64,000 nucleotides of DNA from Lentisphaeria bacterium (lineage in GTDB: Bacteria > Verrucomicrobiota > Lentisphaeria > Victivallales > Victivallaceae). Below are positions 24,035 to 32,942 of the stretch, one piece after another. The translations under genes were made by a program, and so were the position numbers. The stretch covers positions 58,686-122,685 of the forward strand of contig JAFVZB010000073.1 in assembly GCA_017508385.1 (NCBI GenBank), written 5' to 3'. Every line of letters begins with the position of its first letter. Within the stretch, counting starts at the first letter, position 1. The notes below the pieces were generated by a model. It was not told where the DNA came from. It made no database searches and worked only from the letters and a program-made list of their open reading frames with translations.

Positions 24035-26114
24035 AACGGTAAATCCTTCTGCTGCTGTCAAACGGCATGGTGTCAACTATCCGGCGATAACCGGGAACAT
24101 CAATAATCAACTCTCTGCCATCAGCCTGTTCTTTCAATACAAACACATCTTTTAATGTAGCACGGCGTTTGAAATACTCAAGGGTAACTCGATGTTTTTG
24201 ACTGATTATTTTCACCTTTTTACTGTTTTTTAACCGTTTGACTCCTTTTGCGGCATCGCAATCATCGAGATAAGCGTAAAAGCGTCTCCACCTTTCGTAC
24301 CGTTTTCTTTGGGGCAGCAGGAGAGTTTCAACCGGCACGAGACGGCACAAAGTACGCAATCCGCGGGCGGTGTAAATACTGTTGCGGGAAAAGGCGGCAC
24401 ACGCTATTTTATTTACTCCGACACGCCTGAGGTGTTCGGCGAGTTTGGCTGAAGCACTTCCGCTCGACGGGTCGATGACTACGGCACTGTTGCGTGAGCT
24501 GTCGATCAGGGCGATACACGCCGGACGCCTGTAACTGTTGTATATCCACAGCTCAGGAGCGTAAGTGTACGGCAAAATCACCCACCTCAAAACCAGAGCC
24601 GACAACAAAATCGCTGCTGAAATCTTCACCACTGCCCGGCATCTCAAAAAGCAAAAGAGCAAAGCGACATAGAGCCACAACTCAAAAGCTGACGGCGAGA
24701 CCGCAGGAACATTGAAGCTCAACTTTGAAAAGAACGAACAAAAAATGTGCAGCAAATTGAACGCTTCAGAGAGAAGATACGCTCCGGGCGGATATATCAT
24801 AGCAACGCCAAGCAGAATGTAAAACAGAGAGACGAACGGAGACAAAAGCAAGTTTGCGACTATGGAAAGAATCAGAAACTGACCGTTGTGGTGAAGTGAT
24901 ATCGCCAATCCTCCGAAAAACGCCGCCGTGCATATCAGAAGCGGAGCTCTGACCACATGCAGCATTTTCAATATCGGATGGAAATTTGCAGGTCGTGCTC
25001 CTGAAACCAGATACTTGCGGCGTATCTGCTCTTTTCTGCTGCCGCGGATGATTTTTTCACCGCAGGCGATGAGAACTCCGGTGATGACCACCGAGTAGCG
25101 TGCGCCCATATCGTACACCAGAAGCGGGTCGCACAAAAGCAGAAGCGACGACGCCCAGCAGAATACCGAAAACGGAGTCATCCAAACCTTGCATATCCTG
25201 CACATTCCCCACAGAAAAAGCATCATGTACGCCCGCACTGCCGGAGCATTGGCTCCGGTTGAAATGACATACATTCCGGTCAGAAGAAGAGTGAGCAGAT
25301 ATCCGGTACGGGCTCCGGCAAAGCGCAGAATTGTATAAAGAAAACAGGCGAGAACGGCAACGTGCATACCTGAAACTGAAAATATATGTATCGTTCCGGT
25401 GTCAACATAAACACTGCGCAGACCTGAATTGAGACCTCCGGTGATTCCGAAAAAGAGCGCAGCGGCAAGATTGCGGGAGTTGTCACCGGGTATTGCATCG
25501 AGCACCCTTGAGGCAACAAAATCACGCACCCGGAGTATCCTGCCCATCAGGGACTCCTGCATTCCGGCAACGTCCGCCGTTTCAAGATATACACACTTGA
25601 CAAAACCGTGCGCCTTCATGTAGTTGGCAAACCCTGGAGAACTGCTGTCGGCTATCGCTCCCCTGCCCCGGATAACGGTGCCGTAGTCAGGAGCTCCGAT
25701 ATCGTCGGGCAGTTTCACCATGACCCGGTAACTGCATGAGATACTTTTATCATCATCACGCAGACGGTAACCTGTCAAATGAGCGTGATACATGGCAGGA
25801 GCTCCGATATTCTTCACACGGCTCTGTCTCGAATCATTCAAAATCAGAGTGAACTCACCGTATTCGTAACTTTCGGAACTTATTGCCGCCACCTGCCGCT
25901 CATAATGTTCTTTGCAGCAGTAAGCAAGAGAAAATCCCGCTGCCACCGCCGCAACTGCGGCAACAAAGGCGTATTTGCGGAAAATACCGAACAGAAAAAC
26001 GATTGCAATGAGCGGCAGATACCACGCAAGGACACCTGCTCCTGAGAGTGCTCCGCAGGCGAGTCCGGAAATCAGAGCTGACTCCACTCTGTCGCTCCTG
26101 CGGAATTTTTCCAT
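24018..26114 (-). CDS. comEC: ComEC/Rec2-family protein with a degenerate C-terminal domain
   Basis: A 698-aa membrane protein. Two or three hydrophobic segments (15-65) are followed by an OB-like periplasmic region (DYGTVIRGRGAIADSSSPGF, then YMKAHGFVKCVYLE). The competence domain contains ALFFGITGGLNSGLRSVYVD, FSVSGMHVAVLACFLY and ANAPAVRAYMMLFLWGMCR, the diagnostic ComEC region, plus about six more membrane helices. The family forms the inner-membrane channel for DNA uptake. The C-terminal 170 residues lie where ComEC has its metallo-beta-lactamase-like domain, but no HxHxDH motif is present, so the nuclease-like activity is probably lost. GGGGGAG precedes the ATG. Confidence 0.85.
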   Translation of the reverse strand: MEKFRRSDRVESALISGLACGALSGAGVLAWYLPLIAIVFLFGIFRKYAFVAAVAAVAAGFSLAYCCKEHYERQVAAISSESYEYGEFTLILNDSRQSRVKNIGAPAMYHAHLTGYRLRDDDKSISCSYRVMVKLPDDIGAPDYGTVIRGRGAIADSSSPGFANYMKAHGFVKCVYLETADVAGMQESLMGRILRVRDFVASRVLDAIPGDNSRNLAAALFFGITGGLNSGLRSVYVDTGTIHIFSVSGMHVAVLACFLYTILRFAGARTGYLLTLLLTGMYVISTGANAPAVRAYMMLFLWGMCRICKVWMTPFSVFCWASSLLLLCDPLLVYDMGARYSVVITGVLIACGEKIIRGSRKEQIRRKYLVSGARPANFHPILKMLHVVRAPLLICTAAFFGGLAISLHHNGQFLILSIVANLLLSPFVSLFYILLGVAMIYPPGAYLLSEAFNLLHIFCSFFSKLSFNVPAVSPSAFELWLYVALLFCFLRCRAVVKISAAILLSALVLRWVILPYTYAPELWIYNSYRRPACIALIDSSRNSAVVIDPSSGSASAKLAEHLRRVGVNKIACAAFSRNSIYTARGLRTLCRLVPVETLLLPQRKRYERWRRFYAYLDDCDAAKGVKRLKNSKKVKIISQKHRVTLEYFKRRATLKDVFVLKEQADGRELIIDVPGYRRIVDTMPFDSSRRIYRYELAE

Positions 26115-26136
26115 ACGCTCCCCCGTGATAAAGATA

Positions 26137-27249
26137 TCAGCTGTTGAGCTGTTTGAGCAGTTTTACTGCTTCTGAAACATCACCGATGAGTATTGCTCCG
26201 GCAAGTGAGCCATCTTTTTTCAGAAAGATACGGCGGTAGTTTTCACCGTTCTGCGCACTCTCTCCGGCAAGGGAGTCATCGAAAACTCCGGCTGAAAAAA
26301 GCTTTACGCCAAGCGCATTGAGCCGGGCGGCAGGAGTATCGGCAACGTATTCCGCCGCACCTCCTGCCGCACAGACTCCGGCGATCTTTCCCATGGCGGA
26401 AGCGGTGGTGTATAATCCGCAGACACACTGACCGAACTGAGCACAATCTCCGGCGGCGTAAATATCTTCGATACTGCTCTTCATATTTTGGTCAACCACA
26501 ATGCCGCAGTCAACGGCAAGACCGTCACACTCAGGATAGACCGGAGTCACTCCGGTGGAAAAGAAAACCGTGTCGCACGGAACAGTTCCGTCATCGAGTA
26601 CCACCGATGACTGAGTTATCTCTCTCACCTTTTTTCCGACGAGAAGCTCAAGATTGCCGCACTTGCTTATTTTGTTTTTGATGATACCGCTTCCGACAAC
26701 ATCAAGATTGCGGGGCAGAAGACGATCTGCTCCCTCGATGATGGTCACGGAACAACCCCGCTTCAACAGAGAGTCGGCAAGTTCGAGTCCGAGCAGCCCC
26801 CCGCCGATAACGGCACATCTGCCGGCTTTCACCCTGCGGCGGATAAGCATAAGATCACGGTAATCACGCAGAACAAAACAGTTTTCGCCGTCAGCTCCCG
26901 GAACCGGAATACGCCTTGCGGCTGAACCGGTGGCGATGATCAATTTACCGTAAGAGACAACCTGTCCGTCGCTGAGTTCAACAGTATGAGCAGCCGGATT
27001 TATTTTTTCCACCCGCACTGAGCACTTCACATCTATCGAATCATCATCGTAAAACTCTTTGGATTTGATAAAGAAAGTACCCGGTATCTCTCCGTCAGAG
27101 GCGGCGAGTGCCGAGAGCGCAGGACGACGGTAAGGCAGGACTTCCTCGCCGGAGTATATGGTTATTTTAACGTCGGGATTTTGCTTTCTTGCGGCGCAAG
27201 CGCACTCAAAAGCTGCGACTCCGCCTCCGGCAATGATGATATCGTTCAT
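26137..27249 (-). CDS. FAD-dependent NAD(P)H oxidoreductase (rubredoxin reductase / NirB-N-like)
   Basis: A 370-aa two-dinucleotide-binding flavoprotein. The FAD motif is IIAGGGVAAFECACAARK at the N-terminus, and YRRPALSALAA is the stretch seen in rubredoxin-, ferredoxin- and nitrite-reductase-type flavoproteins. The NAD(P)H motif is CAVIGGGLLGLELADSLLKR (about 142-161). The second FAD motif is SIEDIYAAGDCAQF. There is no redox CxxC pair and no iron-sulphur or sirohaem module. The likely role is electron transfer to a small iron-sulphur protein or scavenging of oxygen, but the partner is not in the window. The start at 27249 has AAAGGAG and overlaps the kinase stop (ATGA), showing translational coupling. 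Confidence 0.8.
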   Translation of the reverse strand: MNDIIIAGGGVAAFECACAARKQNPDVKITIYSGEEVLPYRRPALSALAASDGEIPGTFFIKSKEFYDDDSIDVKCSVRVEKINPAAHTVELSDGQVVSYGKLIIATGSAARRIPVPGADGENCFVLRDYRDLMLIRRRVKAGRCAVIGGGLLGLELADSLLKRGCSVTIIEGADRLLPRNLDVVGSGIIKNKISKCGNLELLVGKKVREITQSSVVLDDGTVPCDTVFFSTGVTPVYPECDGLAVDCGIVVDQNMKSSIEDIYAAGDCAQFGQCVCGLYTTASAMGKIAGVCAAGGAAEYVADTPAARLNALGVKLFSAGVFDDSLAGESAQNGENYRRIFLKKDGSLAGAILIGDVSEAVKLLKQLNS

Positions 27250-29171
27250 GCGTTCTCCTTTTCCCCCGGCAACAGTTTTTCCAGCGGCAGGAAACAACAG
27301 AATGTTGAACCGCCGCCGATCGAGCTTTCGACCTGTACCCAGCCCTGATGGTGGGTGATCGTACCATATACCATAGCCAACCCCATACCGGTACCCTTAC
27401 CGACAGGTTTGGTGGTGTAAAACGGTTCAAAAATCTTACTGAGGAGCTCCTGACTTATTCCGCATCCGGTATCGCTCACTGATATATAGACATAGCCTGA
27501 CGGGTCAAAATCACTGATTTTCACGGGAGCTGTGCACTCTATCGGAGCATTCACCGCATTGCCGGCTTTTACTGTCAGGCAGTGCGCATCTGATTCCTTC
27601 TGCTTCATCGCATCAATGGCGTTGAGAATCAAGTTGAGCAACACCTGATGAAGCTGGACTCCGTCACCGCTGACAAACAGCTCACCATCTTCAACCTGAA
27701 CGGAAATTTCTATATCGGCGATAGCCTGTGGTCCGGTCATGGAAACACAATCATCCACCAGCTTGCGAATGTCTATCAGCTCGACCTTGTACTTTCCCTT
27801 GCGGGCAAAACCGAGCAGCTGGGATGTGAGCTTACCCGCCTGTTCAGCAAGCATGGCAATTTTTTGCAGACGGTGTGAGACATTTTCCGATATTCCGGGA
27901 GTGAAGAGGAGCATATCCGTGTGTCCGAGTATGGCGTGGATGCAGTTATTGAAGTCATGAGCAACTCCTCCGGCAAGCCTTCCGAGAGCCTCGAGACGCT
28001 GGGAGTGTATCAGCTGAGAGGCAAGCTCTGCTTTTTCGTTCGCAAGTTTTTCCTCTTCGGTGATATCTCGGGCGATGAGGAAAAAGAGAAGGTGTCCCCT
28101 CACCTCGACCGGAGTCAGTGAAATATCAAGAAGTATCTCTCCTGAATTTCCCGGGTAGGAGCAGCGCAGGCGACGGGTACTCGCAGTTATGTTTTCAAGC
28201 GGAACTTCATCTTCAGATACCGGTTTGAGCAGCCGGAAAAGATTGATTTTTGAAAGGCTGTTTTTGTTTAATCCAAGCAGACTCAGTGCCGCAATGTTGG
28301 CATCAATGATGACTCCTGATGACTGCAACGTAAAGATGAGCTCGCCCGCATTTTCGATGACCATTTTGTAACGCTTCTCGCTTTCCTCAAGGTCAACCTG
28401 AAGCTCCTTGGCTTTGCCGTAACTGCCGACAAATGCAAAGAGCAAATCAAGCGCACCGGGATCGTCTGAGGTCAGATCACGCTCGAGCCACTTGATATAA
28501 ACGGCAAGAAATCCGGAAAGGATCACCGCCGCCAGAATTCTGCCCAGCAGGTCACCGAGAAGCACATTATTGATAACTCCGGTGTACCAGAAGATGATAA
28601 ATTCGGGCAAAATCGAAAAGACACTGCCGAGCATACTGCCGAGTATCGAAAGATATTTGGGAATACGCAGTTTATCCAGAAGAGTGTAGATTATCGGCAC
28701 GATCAGCAGATCGGCAAAAACTCCGAGTACGGAGTAGATACCGGCACGTTTTGCTCCGCCGAGGAGCATGTTGAGAGCCGAACCGTAAAAACCGTTGGAT
28801 ATTGAAAATCCCAGCCAGTTGCACTGCAATTCGGTCAACTCACCGATATACCAGAGCAGACCGCTGAATGTTGCGACTCCGAGAATGAAATGCTGGGCAC
28901 GGAGTGTTCCGCAGGTTATATACATCGCAAGGAACGCTGCCAGAAGCGGCATATAAACAATGACCATGCCGATGTTGAACACAACATCATAGAAAAGCGT
29001 TCCCCTCAATTCAGCGGAAACCAGAATATGCGAAAGAAACAGCAGAAATCCGAACGCCATGTAAAACGGAGCAAAACCGATAGCCTTGCGCTGCTGGAGC
29101 AGAAGCATGAGCGAGATGAAAATGAAAATCATCTCGGATGTATTGAGCACCAGTGCGTTGACGTATTCCAT
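27246..29171 (-). CDS. Membrane sensor histidine kinase with PAS domain (orphan)
   Basis: A 641-aa kinase. The N-terminal 230 residues contain about eight hydrophobic segments, an integral-membrane sensor rather than a periplasmic loop. A PAS domain spans about 262-375 (ENAGELIFTLQSSGVIIDAN). The dimerisation/phosphorylation box is LEALGRLAGGVAHDFNN with H405. The ATPase part has VLLNLILNAIDAM (N box), SDTGCGISQELLSKIFEPFY (G1/F) and GKGTGMGLAMVYG (G2). No receiver domain is fused and no response regulator gene adjoins it. It is embedded between gmhB and the FAD reductase in the long operon. The H box is of the NtrB-like HDFNN type. Confidence 0.88.
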   Translation of the reverse strand: MEYVNALVLNTSEMIFIFISLMLLLQQRKAIGFAPFYMAFGFLLFLSHILVSAELRGTLFYDVVFNIGMVIVYMPLLAAFLAMYITCGTLRAQHFILGVATFSGLLWYIGELTELQCNWLGFSISNGFYGSALNMLLGGAKRAGIYSVLGVFADLLIVPIIYTLLDKLRIPKYLSILGSMLGSVFSILPEFIIFWYTGVINNVLLGDLLGRILAAVILSGFLAVYIKWLERDLTSDDPGALDLLFAFVGSYGKAKELQVDLEESEKRYKMVIENAGELIFTLQSSGVIIDANIAALSLLGLNKNSLSKINLFRLLKPVSEDEVPLENITASTRRLRCSYPGNSGEILLDISLTPVEVRGHLLFFLIARDITEEEKLANEKAELASQLIHSQRLEALGRLAGGVAHDFNNCIHAILGHTDMLLFTPGISENVSHRLQKIAMLAEQAGKLTSQLLGFARKGKYKVELIDIRKLVDDCVSMTGPQAIADIEISVQVEDGELFVSGDGVQLHQVLLNLILNAIDAMKQKESDAHCLTVKAGNAVNAPIECTAPVKISDFDPSGYVYISVSDTGCGISQELLSKIFEPFYTTKPVGKGTGMGLAMVYGTITHHQGWVQVESSIGGGSTFCCFLPLEKLLPGEKENA

Positions 29172-29203
29172 TATTTCAAACCTGCGGAGTGTTTTTGCTT
29201 ACT

Positions 29204-29740
29204 TCATGCGAATTTATCAACAGCCTCTTTGAGGTCATTGACGAAGAGAACCTCAGCCGCCTCAGGCTTCTCACGCTCACCGCTGCCGTATCCGGTGGAA
29301 ATCAGAAGCGATGCCTTGACTCCTGCATTGATACCGCATCTGACATCAGAGAGCTTGTCTCCGACCATGATGCTCTGAGCAATATCAATACCGTGCTCAT
29401 CCGCCGCCTGCAAAATCAATCCCGGAGCAGGCTTGCGGCAATCGCAAACGCCGTCATACTCCGGATGGTGCGGGCAGATATAAAAAGCATCGATCTTCTC
29501 ACCCTCAGCGGCAAGAAGCTGAGTTATTTTGCCGTGGACGGCTTCGACCTCTTTCATGGTGAATTTACCTCTTGCCACGCCTGATTGATTGGTGACAACG
29601 ACAACCAGATAGCCGAGTTCGTGCATCCTGCGGATGGCAGTGACCACATTTTTTTCCAATTCAGTCTGTTCAGGGTCGCAGAGATAGTGAACCTGCTTTA
29701 CCACGACTCCGTCACGGTCAAGAAAAAACGCCTTATTCAT
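29204..29740 (-). CDS. gmhB: D-glycero-D-manno-heptose 1,7-bisphosphate phosphatase
   Basis: A 178-aa HAD-superfamily histidinol-phosphatase-type enzyme. Motif I is FFLDRDGVV, with the nucleophile and acid/base Asp two residues apart. VVTNQSGVARGKFT is motif II together with the substrate loop. The zinc-binding loop shows ICPHHPEYDGVCDCRKPAPG, with the Cys/His set of GmhB. MVGDKLSDVRCGINAGVKA is motif IV. It removes the 7-phosphate during ADP-heptose synthesis for the LPS inner core. The ATG at 29740 is chosen because GAGG lies upstream and the HAD motif starts at residue 4. It follows ispE by 4 bp. A related activity on other sugar bisphosphates cannot be excluded. Confidence 0.87.
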   Translation of the reverse strand: MNKAFFLDRDGVVVKQVHYLCDPEQTELEKNVVTAIRRMHELGYLVVVVTNQSGVARGKFTMKEVEAVHGKITQLLAAEGEKIDAFYICPHHPEYDGVCDCRKPAPGLILQAADEHGIDIAQSIMVGDKLSDVRCGINAGVKASLLISTGYGSGEREKPEAAEVLFVNDLKEAVDKFA

Positions 29741-29744
29741 AAAA

Positions 29745-30620
29745 TCACGCCTCACATTCAAATATCCGGATACCGGAGTTGTTCTGAAAATCCTTTCTCA
29801 TCCGTTCCGCCACCTGACGCTGCACCTCTTTTGAACGGCACACGGCAAAGAGTGTCGGACCGCTGCCGGAAACCTGCACACATCCCGCTCCGGCATCGAG
29901 CATACTGCGGCGCATCATCTGCAAAAGCGGAAACTTGACAAAGAGCGCATCACCGAGGTCGTTGCGGCACAAAGCTGATATCCCGTCGGTATTGCCGGAA
30001 ACAAGTGCACGGGTTAGCTTCTCTTTTGCCTCAATATCCGCCGGAGCAAATTTTGAAGCATCCAATTTGCCGTAAGACCAGCGGACCCCGACCGGAAATC
30101 CGGGATTTGCCAGCACGAGATAGAGCACAGGATATTTCTCTTTCACCGGAACAAGCTCGTCACCGATGCCCTCCGCCCATGCAGGAACACTCTCGAGAAA
30201 AAACGGAACATCCGCTCCGATGCCTGATGCGAGCTTATGCAGCTGCACACTGTCAAGTTTACGGTAATAAGTGTTCAAAGCCTGAAGCACAGCGGCGGCA
30301 TTGGAACTGCCTCCGCCGAGTCCTGCGGCAACAGGAACTTTTTTATCAAGAATAAAACTCCACTCCGGAGTTACTCCTGAAACTTGAGCGTAACGCTCTG
30401 CCGCACGATATATCAGATTATCTTTGCCTGACGGAATATCAGGGTCAAGACTTTTCACCTCAATTCCTGCCTGCGCAGAAAAATCACAAATTATCTCATC
30501 CTCAACTCCTCTGACTGGCAGAAAAAGCGTTGAGAGTGTATGATATCCGTCACTGCGCCTGCCGGTCACCTGCAAAAAGAGATTTATTTTGCAGCAGCTG
30601 GAAATCCTGATATCCGCCAT
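29745..30620 (-). CDS. ispE: 4-diphosphocytidyl-2-C-methyl-D-erythritol kinase
   Basis: A 291-aa GHMP kinase of the MEP isoprenoid pathway, phosphorylating CDP-ME at the 2-position. The N-terminus KINLFLQVTGRRSDGYHTLST is characteristic of IspE and carries the catalytic-site Lys and substrate-binding residues. The ATP-binding loop VPVAAGLGGGSSNAAAVLQAL (about 93-113) and the C-terminal VQVSGSGPTLFAVC complete the family pattern. The start lies 15 bp after the upstream sugar-nucleotide oxidoreductase gene and the stop 4 bp before gmhB, so it sits firmly inside the operon. Confidence 0.95.
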   Translation of the reverse strand: MADIRISSCCKINLFLQVTGRRSDGYHTLSTLFLPVRGVEDEIICDFSAQAGIEVKSLDPDIPSGKDNLIYRAAERYAQVSGVTPEWSFILDKKVPVAAGLGGGSSNAAAVLQALNTYYRKLDSVQLHKLASGIGADVPFFLESVPAWAEGIGDELVPVKEKYPVLYLVLANPGFPVGVRWSYGKLDASKFAPADIEAKEKLTRALVSGNTDGISALCRNDLGDALFVKFPLLQMMRRSMLDAGAGCVQVSGSGPTLFAVCRSKEVQRQVAERMRKDFQNNSGIRIFECEA

Positions 30621-30635
30621 CTGTCTTTCACCGGG

Positions 30636-31634
30636 TCATTTTGCGGAAAACTTGAATCCGTACTTCTCATTGTTTTTGCGTGAAGCCTCTTCGAGGGCAA
30701 TCGCAAGCTCAAGAGCGGCAAGTCCGGCACTGCCGGGAACTTTGGTGGGAACGACTTTTCCGGTTGCTTTGGTCGCTTTGACCGCACGGATGAAATCCTC
30801 GAGCTCATCGGCAAGTGCGTTCTTGGCGGCAAAGGTGACTTCCTGATGCTCGATGACGCCCTCTTTGACGGTAGTGACGACTCCGGCAGGAGAGCCGAAA
30901 TCAAGTGAGCAGCTCATGTTTTCGCAGAAGACGTTGACTTTGCGCATCGGAGCAGCACTTATTCTGCTTGCAGTGATACTTGCAGAAACCCCATTGGCAA
31001 AACGGATACGGGCACTGGCGATATCTTCGCTCGGGCTGAGCACCGGAGAAGCGGTGACATCGAATGACTCAACTTCGCTCTTTGCCATGGCAAGAACCAA
31101 ATCGATATCGTGGATCATCAGGTCAAGAATAACACTAACTTCGGTGCCGCGCGGATGCAGTCCCGGACGTGCCGGGGGATATCCGGCAAGACGGTTGATT
31201 TCAATGTAGTAGGGTTTGGCATTGGCGGCTTCGAAATAATCCATGGCAGGATTGAATCTTTCAGTATGACCGACTCCGAGCACCACATTGTTTTCTGCGG
31301 CGCAATCGACCATCTTTTTTGCCCCCTCTATTCCGGCATCGATGGGTTTTTCGACCAGAACGTGTTTACCCATTTCCAAAAGCGGAAGAACTGTTGAGGC
31401 GTGATAAGTAGCCGGAACTGCCACGCTCAGGGCGTCGCATTTTTCAGCGAGTTCCTGCCATGAATCGTACACGGCAAGTCCGAATTCAGATCCCACCTTT
31501 TCGGCATTGGCTTTCTGGACATCAAAAATTCCGACAACTTCAGCGTTGGGACTCTGGGCATAAAGACGGGCATGATGGCGTCCGAGAGCACCCACTCCGA
31601 TGACGCCGACTTTCAAACGTTTTTCTTCTGACAT
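30636..31634 (-). CDS. Gfo/Idh/MocA oxidoreductase, possibly a UDP-GlcNAc 3-dehydrogenase (GnnA-like)
   Basis: A 332-aa NAD(P)-dependent oxidoreductase. The Rossmann motif is VGVIGVGALGRHHARLYAQ, the EKP motif is HVLVEKPIDAGIEGAKK, and GVGHTERFNPA and LDLMIHDIDLVLAM follow. This last set is typical of the branch acting on UDP-N-acetyl sugars (WbpB and GnnA types). GnnA oxidises the 3-OH of UDP-GlcNAc so that a GnnB aminotransferase can make the diamino sugar of amide-linked lipid A; no gnnB is in the window, so the name is a hypothesis. It is first in the operon that also carries gmhB and a glycosyltransferase, fitting envelope sugar synthesis. The ATG at 31634 has AAGGTG upstream. Confidence 0.75.
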   Translation of the reverse strand: MSEEKRLKVGVIGVGALGRHHARLYAQSPNAEVVGIFDVQKANAEKVGSEFGLAVYDSWQELAEKCDALSVAVPATYHASTVLPLLEMGKHVLVEKPIDAGIEGAKKMVDCAAENNVVLGVGHTERFNPAMDYFEAANAKPYYIEINRLAGYPPARPGLHPRGTEVSVILDLMIHDIDLVLAMAKSEVESFDVTASPVLSPSEDIASARIRFANGVSASITASRISAAPMRKVNVFCENMSCSLDFGSPAGVVTTVKEGVIEHQEVTFAAKNALADELEDFIRAVKATKATGKVVPTKVPGSAGLAALELAIALEEASRKNNEKYGFKFSAK

Positions 31635-31683
31635 TGCAGCACCTTGTTTTTCAAGTTTGATGAAACAATATGTATATAGGAAT

Positions 31684-31712
31684 AATATACACTCAGTAAT
31701 CTCAAAAAGCAA
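31684..31712 (-). promoter_or_regulatory. Predicted promoter of the 11-kb minus-strand operon
   Basis: Minus strand: TTGCTT (31712-31707), 17-bp spacer, TATATT (31689-31684), 50 bp before the first ATG. Confidence 0.55.
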
Positions 31713-31792
31713 CCCCGGCGGCAGTTTAAGTTTTCCAATAGTTATAATGCTCCGTTTTTCCTTCAGTCCGGGGTATTTTTTCAGAAAACAGC

Positions 31793-31821
31793 TTGAAAAA
31801 AATCAGTTCTTCAGTTACATT
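31793..31821 (+). promoter_or_regulatory. Predicted promoter of the serine hydrolase gene
   Basis: TTGAAA (31793-31798), 17-bp spacer, TACATT (31816-31821), 38 bp before the ATG. Confidence 0.5.
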
Positions 31822-31859
31822 ATCAGGAAGCATATACAACCACAAAAGGATTATTCAAA

Positions 31860-32927
31860 ATGAGTATTCAACAGCAGGCTCAACAGTTACTGGATGAGGC
31901 GACCTCATCCCTTCCCGGACTCGGATTGCAATTCTGCGCTTTTCAGGATGGAAAGTGCGTGGCGAGCGCCTTTTCAGGTGATGCCGCTTTCGACGGCAGC
32001 AAAAAGGTGGATGAACACACCCTCTTCCCCATCTACTCGACCAGCAAAAGCGTTCCGGCAACGGCACTGGTAAGACTTGTAAACCAGGGCAAAGTATCTC
32101 TCGACCAGCCGGTCACCGACTTCTGGAGTGAGTTCGGCAAAAACGGCAAGGAAAATACCCGTGTGCTCCACCTGCTCAACCACACTTCAGGAGTACCGCA
32201 GCGTCTCCGTGAGCAGACAAGCTACGAGGCGATAGCCGACTGGGATACCATGATACACGCCATCGAAAACGTCGCCTGCGACTGGACTCCCGGAACCAAG
32301 ACCCGCTATCAATCTCTTTCTTACGGCTGGCTCACCGCAGAGCTCATTCAGCGCATCACCGGAACCAGCTTCATCGACTACATCAAAGCTGAACTCGGTT
32401 TCGACAAAAACAGTGACTTTATTTTCGGTCTCGACGATGAAACAGAAAAGAGAACCAGCGACTTCAAACTTGCGAATGAAAAAAAGAAGAGCTCCTCATT
32501 TTCCAAGTGCGACCCGCTCGATGACTTGATGAAAAACGACCTCATCCGCCGCATGGTGCAGCCGGGATTCAACGGTTTCGCTTCGGCTTACGGACTTGCG
32601 GTTTTTCTCAACGACGTTGTAAACTGCAAATTTTTCGACCGTGAACACCTTGAACTTGCGACAAGCACCGGATTCCGTCCGGAAAAGGGAGCTCCTGTCT
32701 GCAACAACACGATGTTCGGTCTCGGATATGCTATTTGCGGTCCGGTCGATGACCCGGGACTGTTCTTCGGTCACGGAGGCTACGGCGGAACGGAAGTAAC
32801 CGCCAACCGCAACACCGGAACTGTCTGCGCTTTCACCACCAATATCCTCGACGGTGCAGAGGATGTCAAAGCCAAACTCTACGCTCTCATGGGCATGAAA
32901 CAGCGTGACGGATGGGAAAGACCTTAA
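31860..32927 (+). CDS. Serine hydrolase, class C beta-lactamase / EstB-like family
   Basis: A 355-aa protein of the penicillin-binding-protein-like serine hydrolase fold. IYSTSKSVPATALVRL carries the SxxK motif with S60 and K63, followed by LVNQGKVSLDQPVTDFW as in EstB and the class C group. YQSLSYGWLTAELIQRITG holds the Tyr of the second motif, and HGGYGG near residue 310 replaces KTG. No signal peptide is present, so a cytoplasmic esterase or peptidase is more likely than a beta-lactamase. AAAGGA lies upstream of the ATG. A DUF486 membrane protein gene follows after 15 bp. Confidence 0.8.
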   Translation: MSIQQQAQQLLDEATSSLPGLGLQFCAFQDGKCVASAFSGDAAFDGSKKVDEHTLFPIYSTSKSVPATALVRLVNQGKVSLDQPVTDFWSEFGKNGKENTRVLHLLNHTSGVPQRLREQTSYEAIADWDTMIHAIENVACDWTPGTKTRYQSLSYGWLTAELIQRITGTSFIDYIKAELGFDKNSDFIFGLDDETEKRTSDFKLANEKKKSSSFSKCDPLDDLMKNDLIRRMVQPGFNGFASAYGLAVFLNDVVNCKFFDREHLELATSTGFRPEKGAPVCNNTMFGLGYAICGPVDDPGLFFGHGGYGGTEVTANRNTGTVCAFTTNILDGAEDVKAKLYALMGMKQRDGWERP

Positions 32928-32942
32928 TGGAACTCTAAAAAA

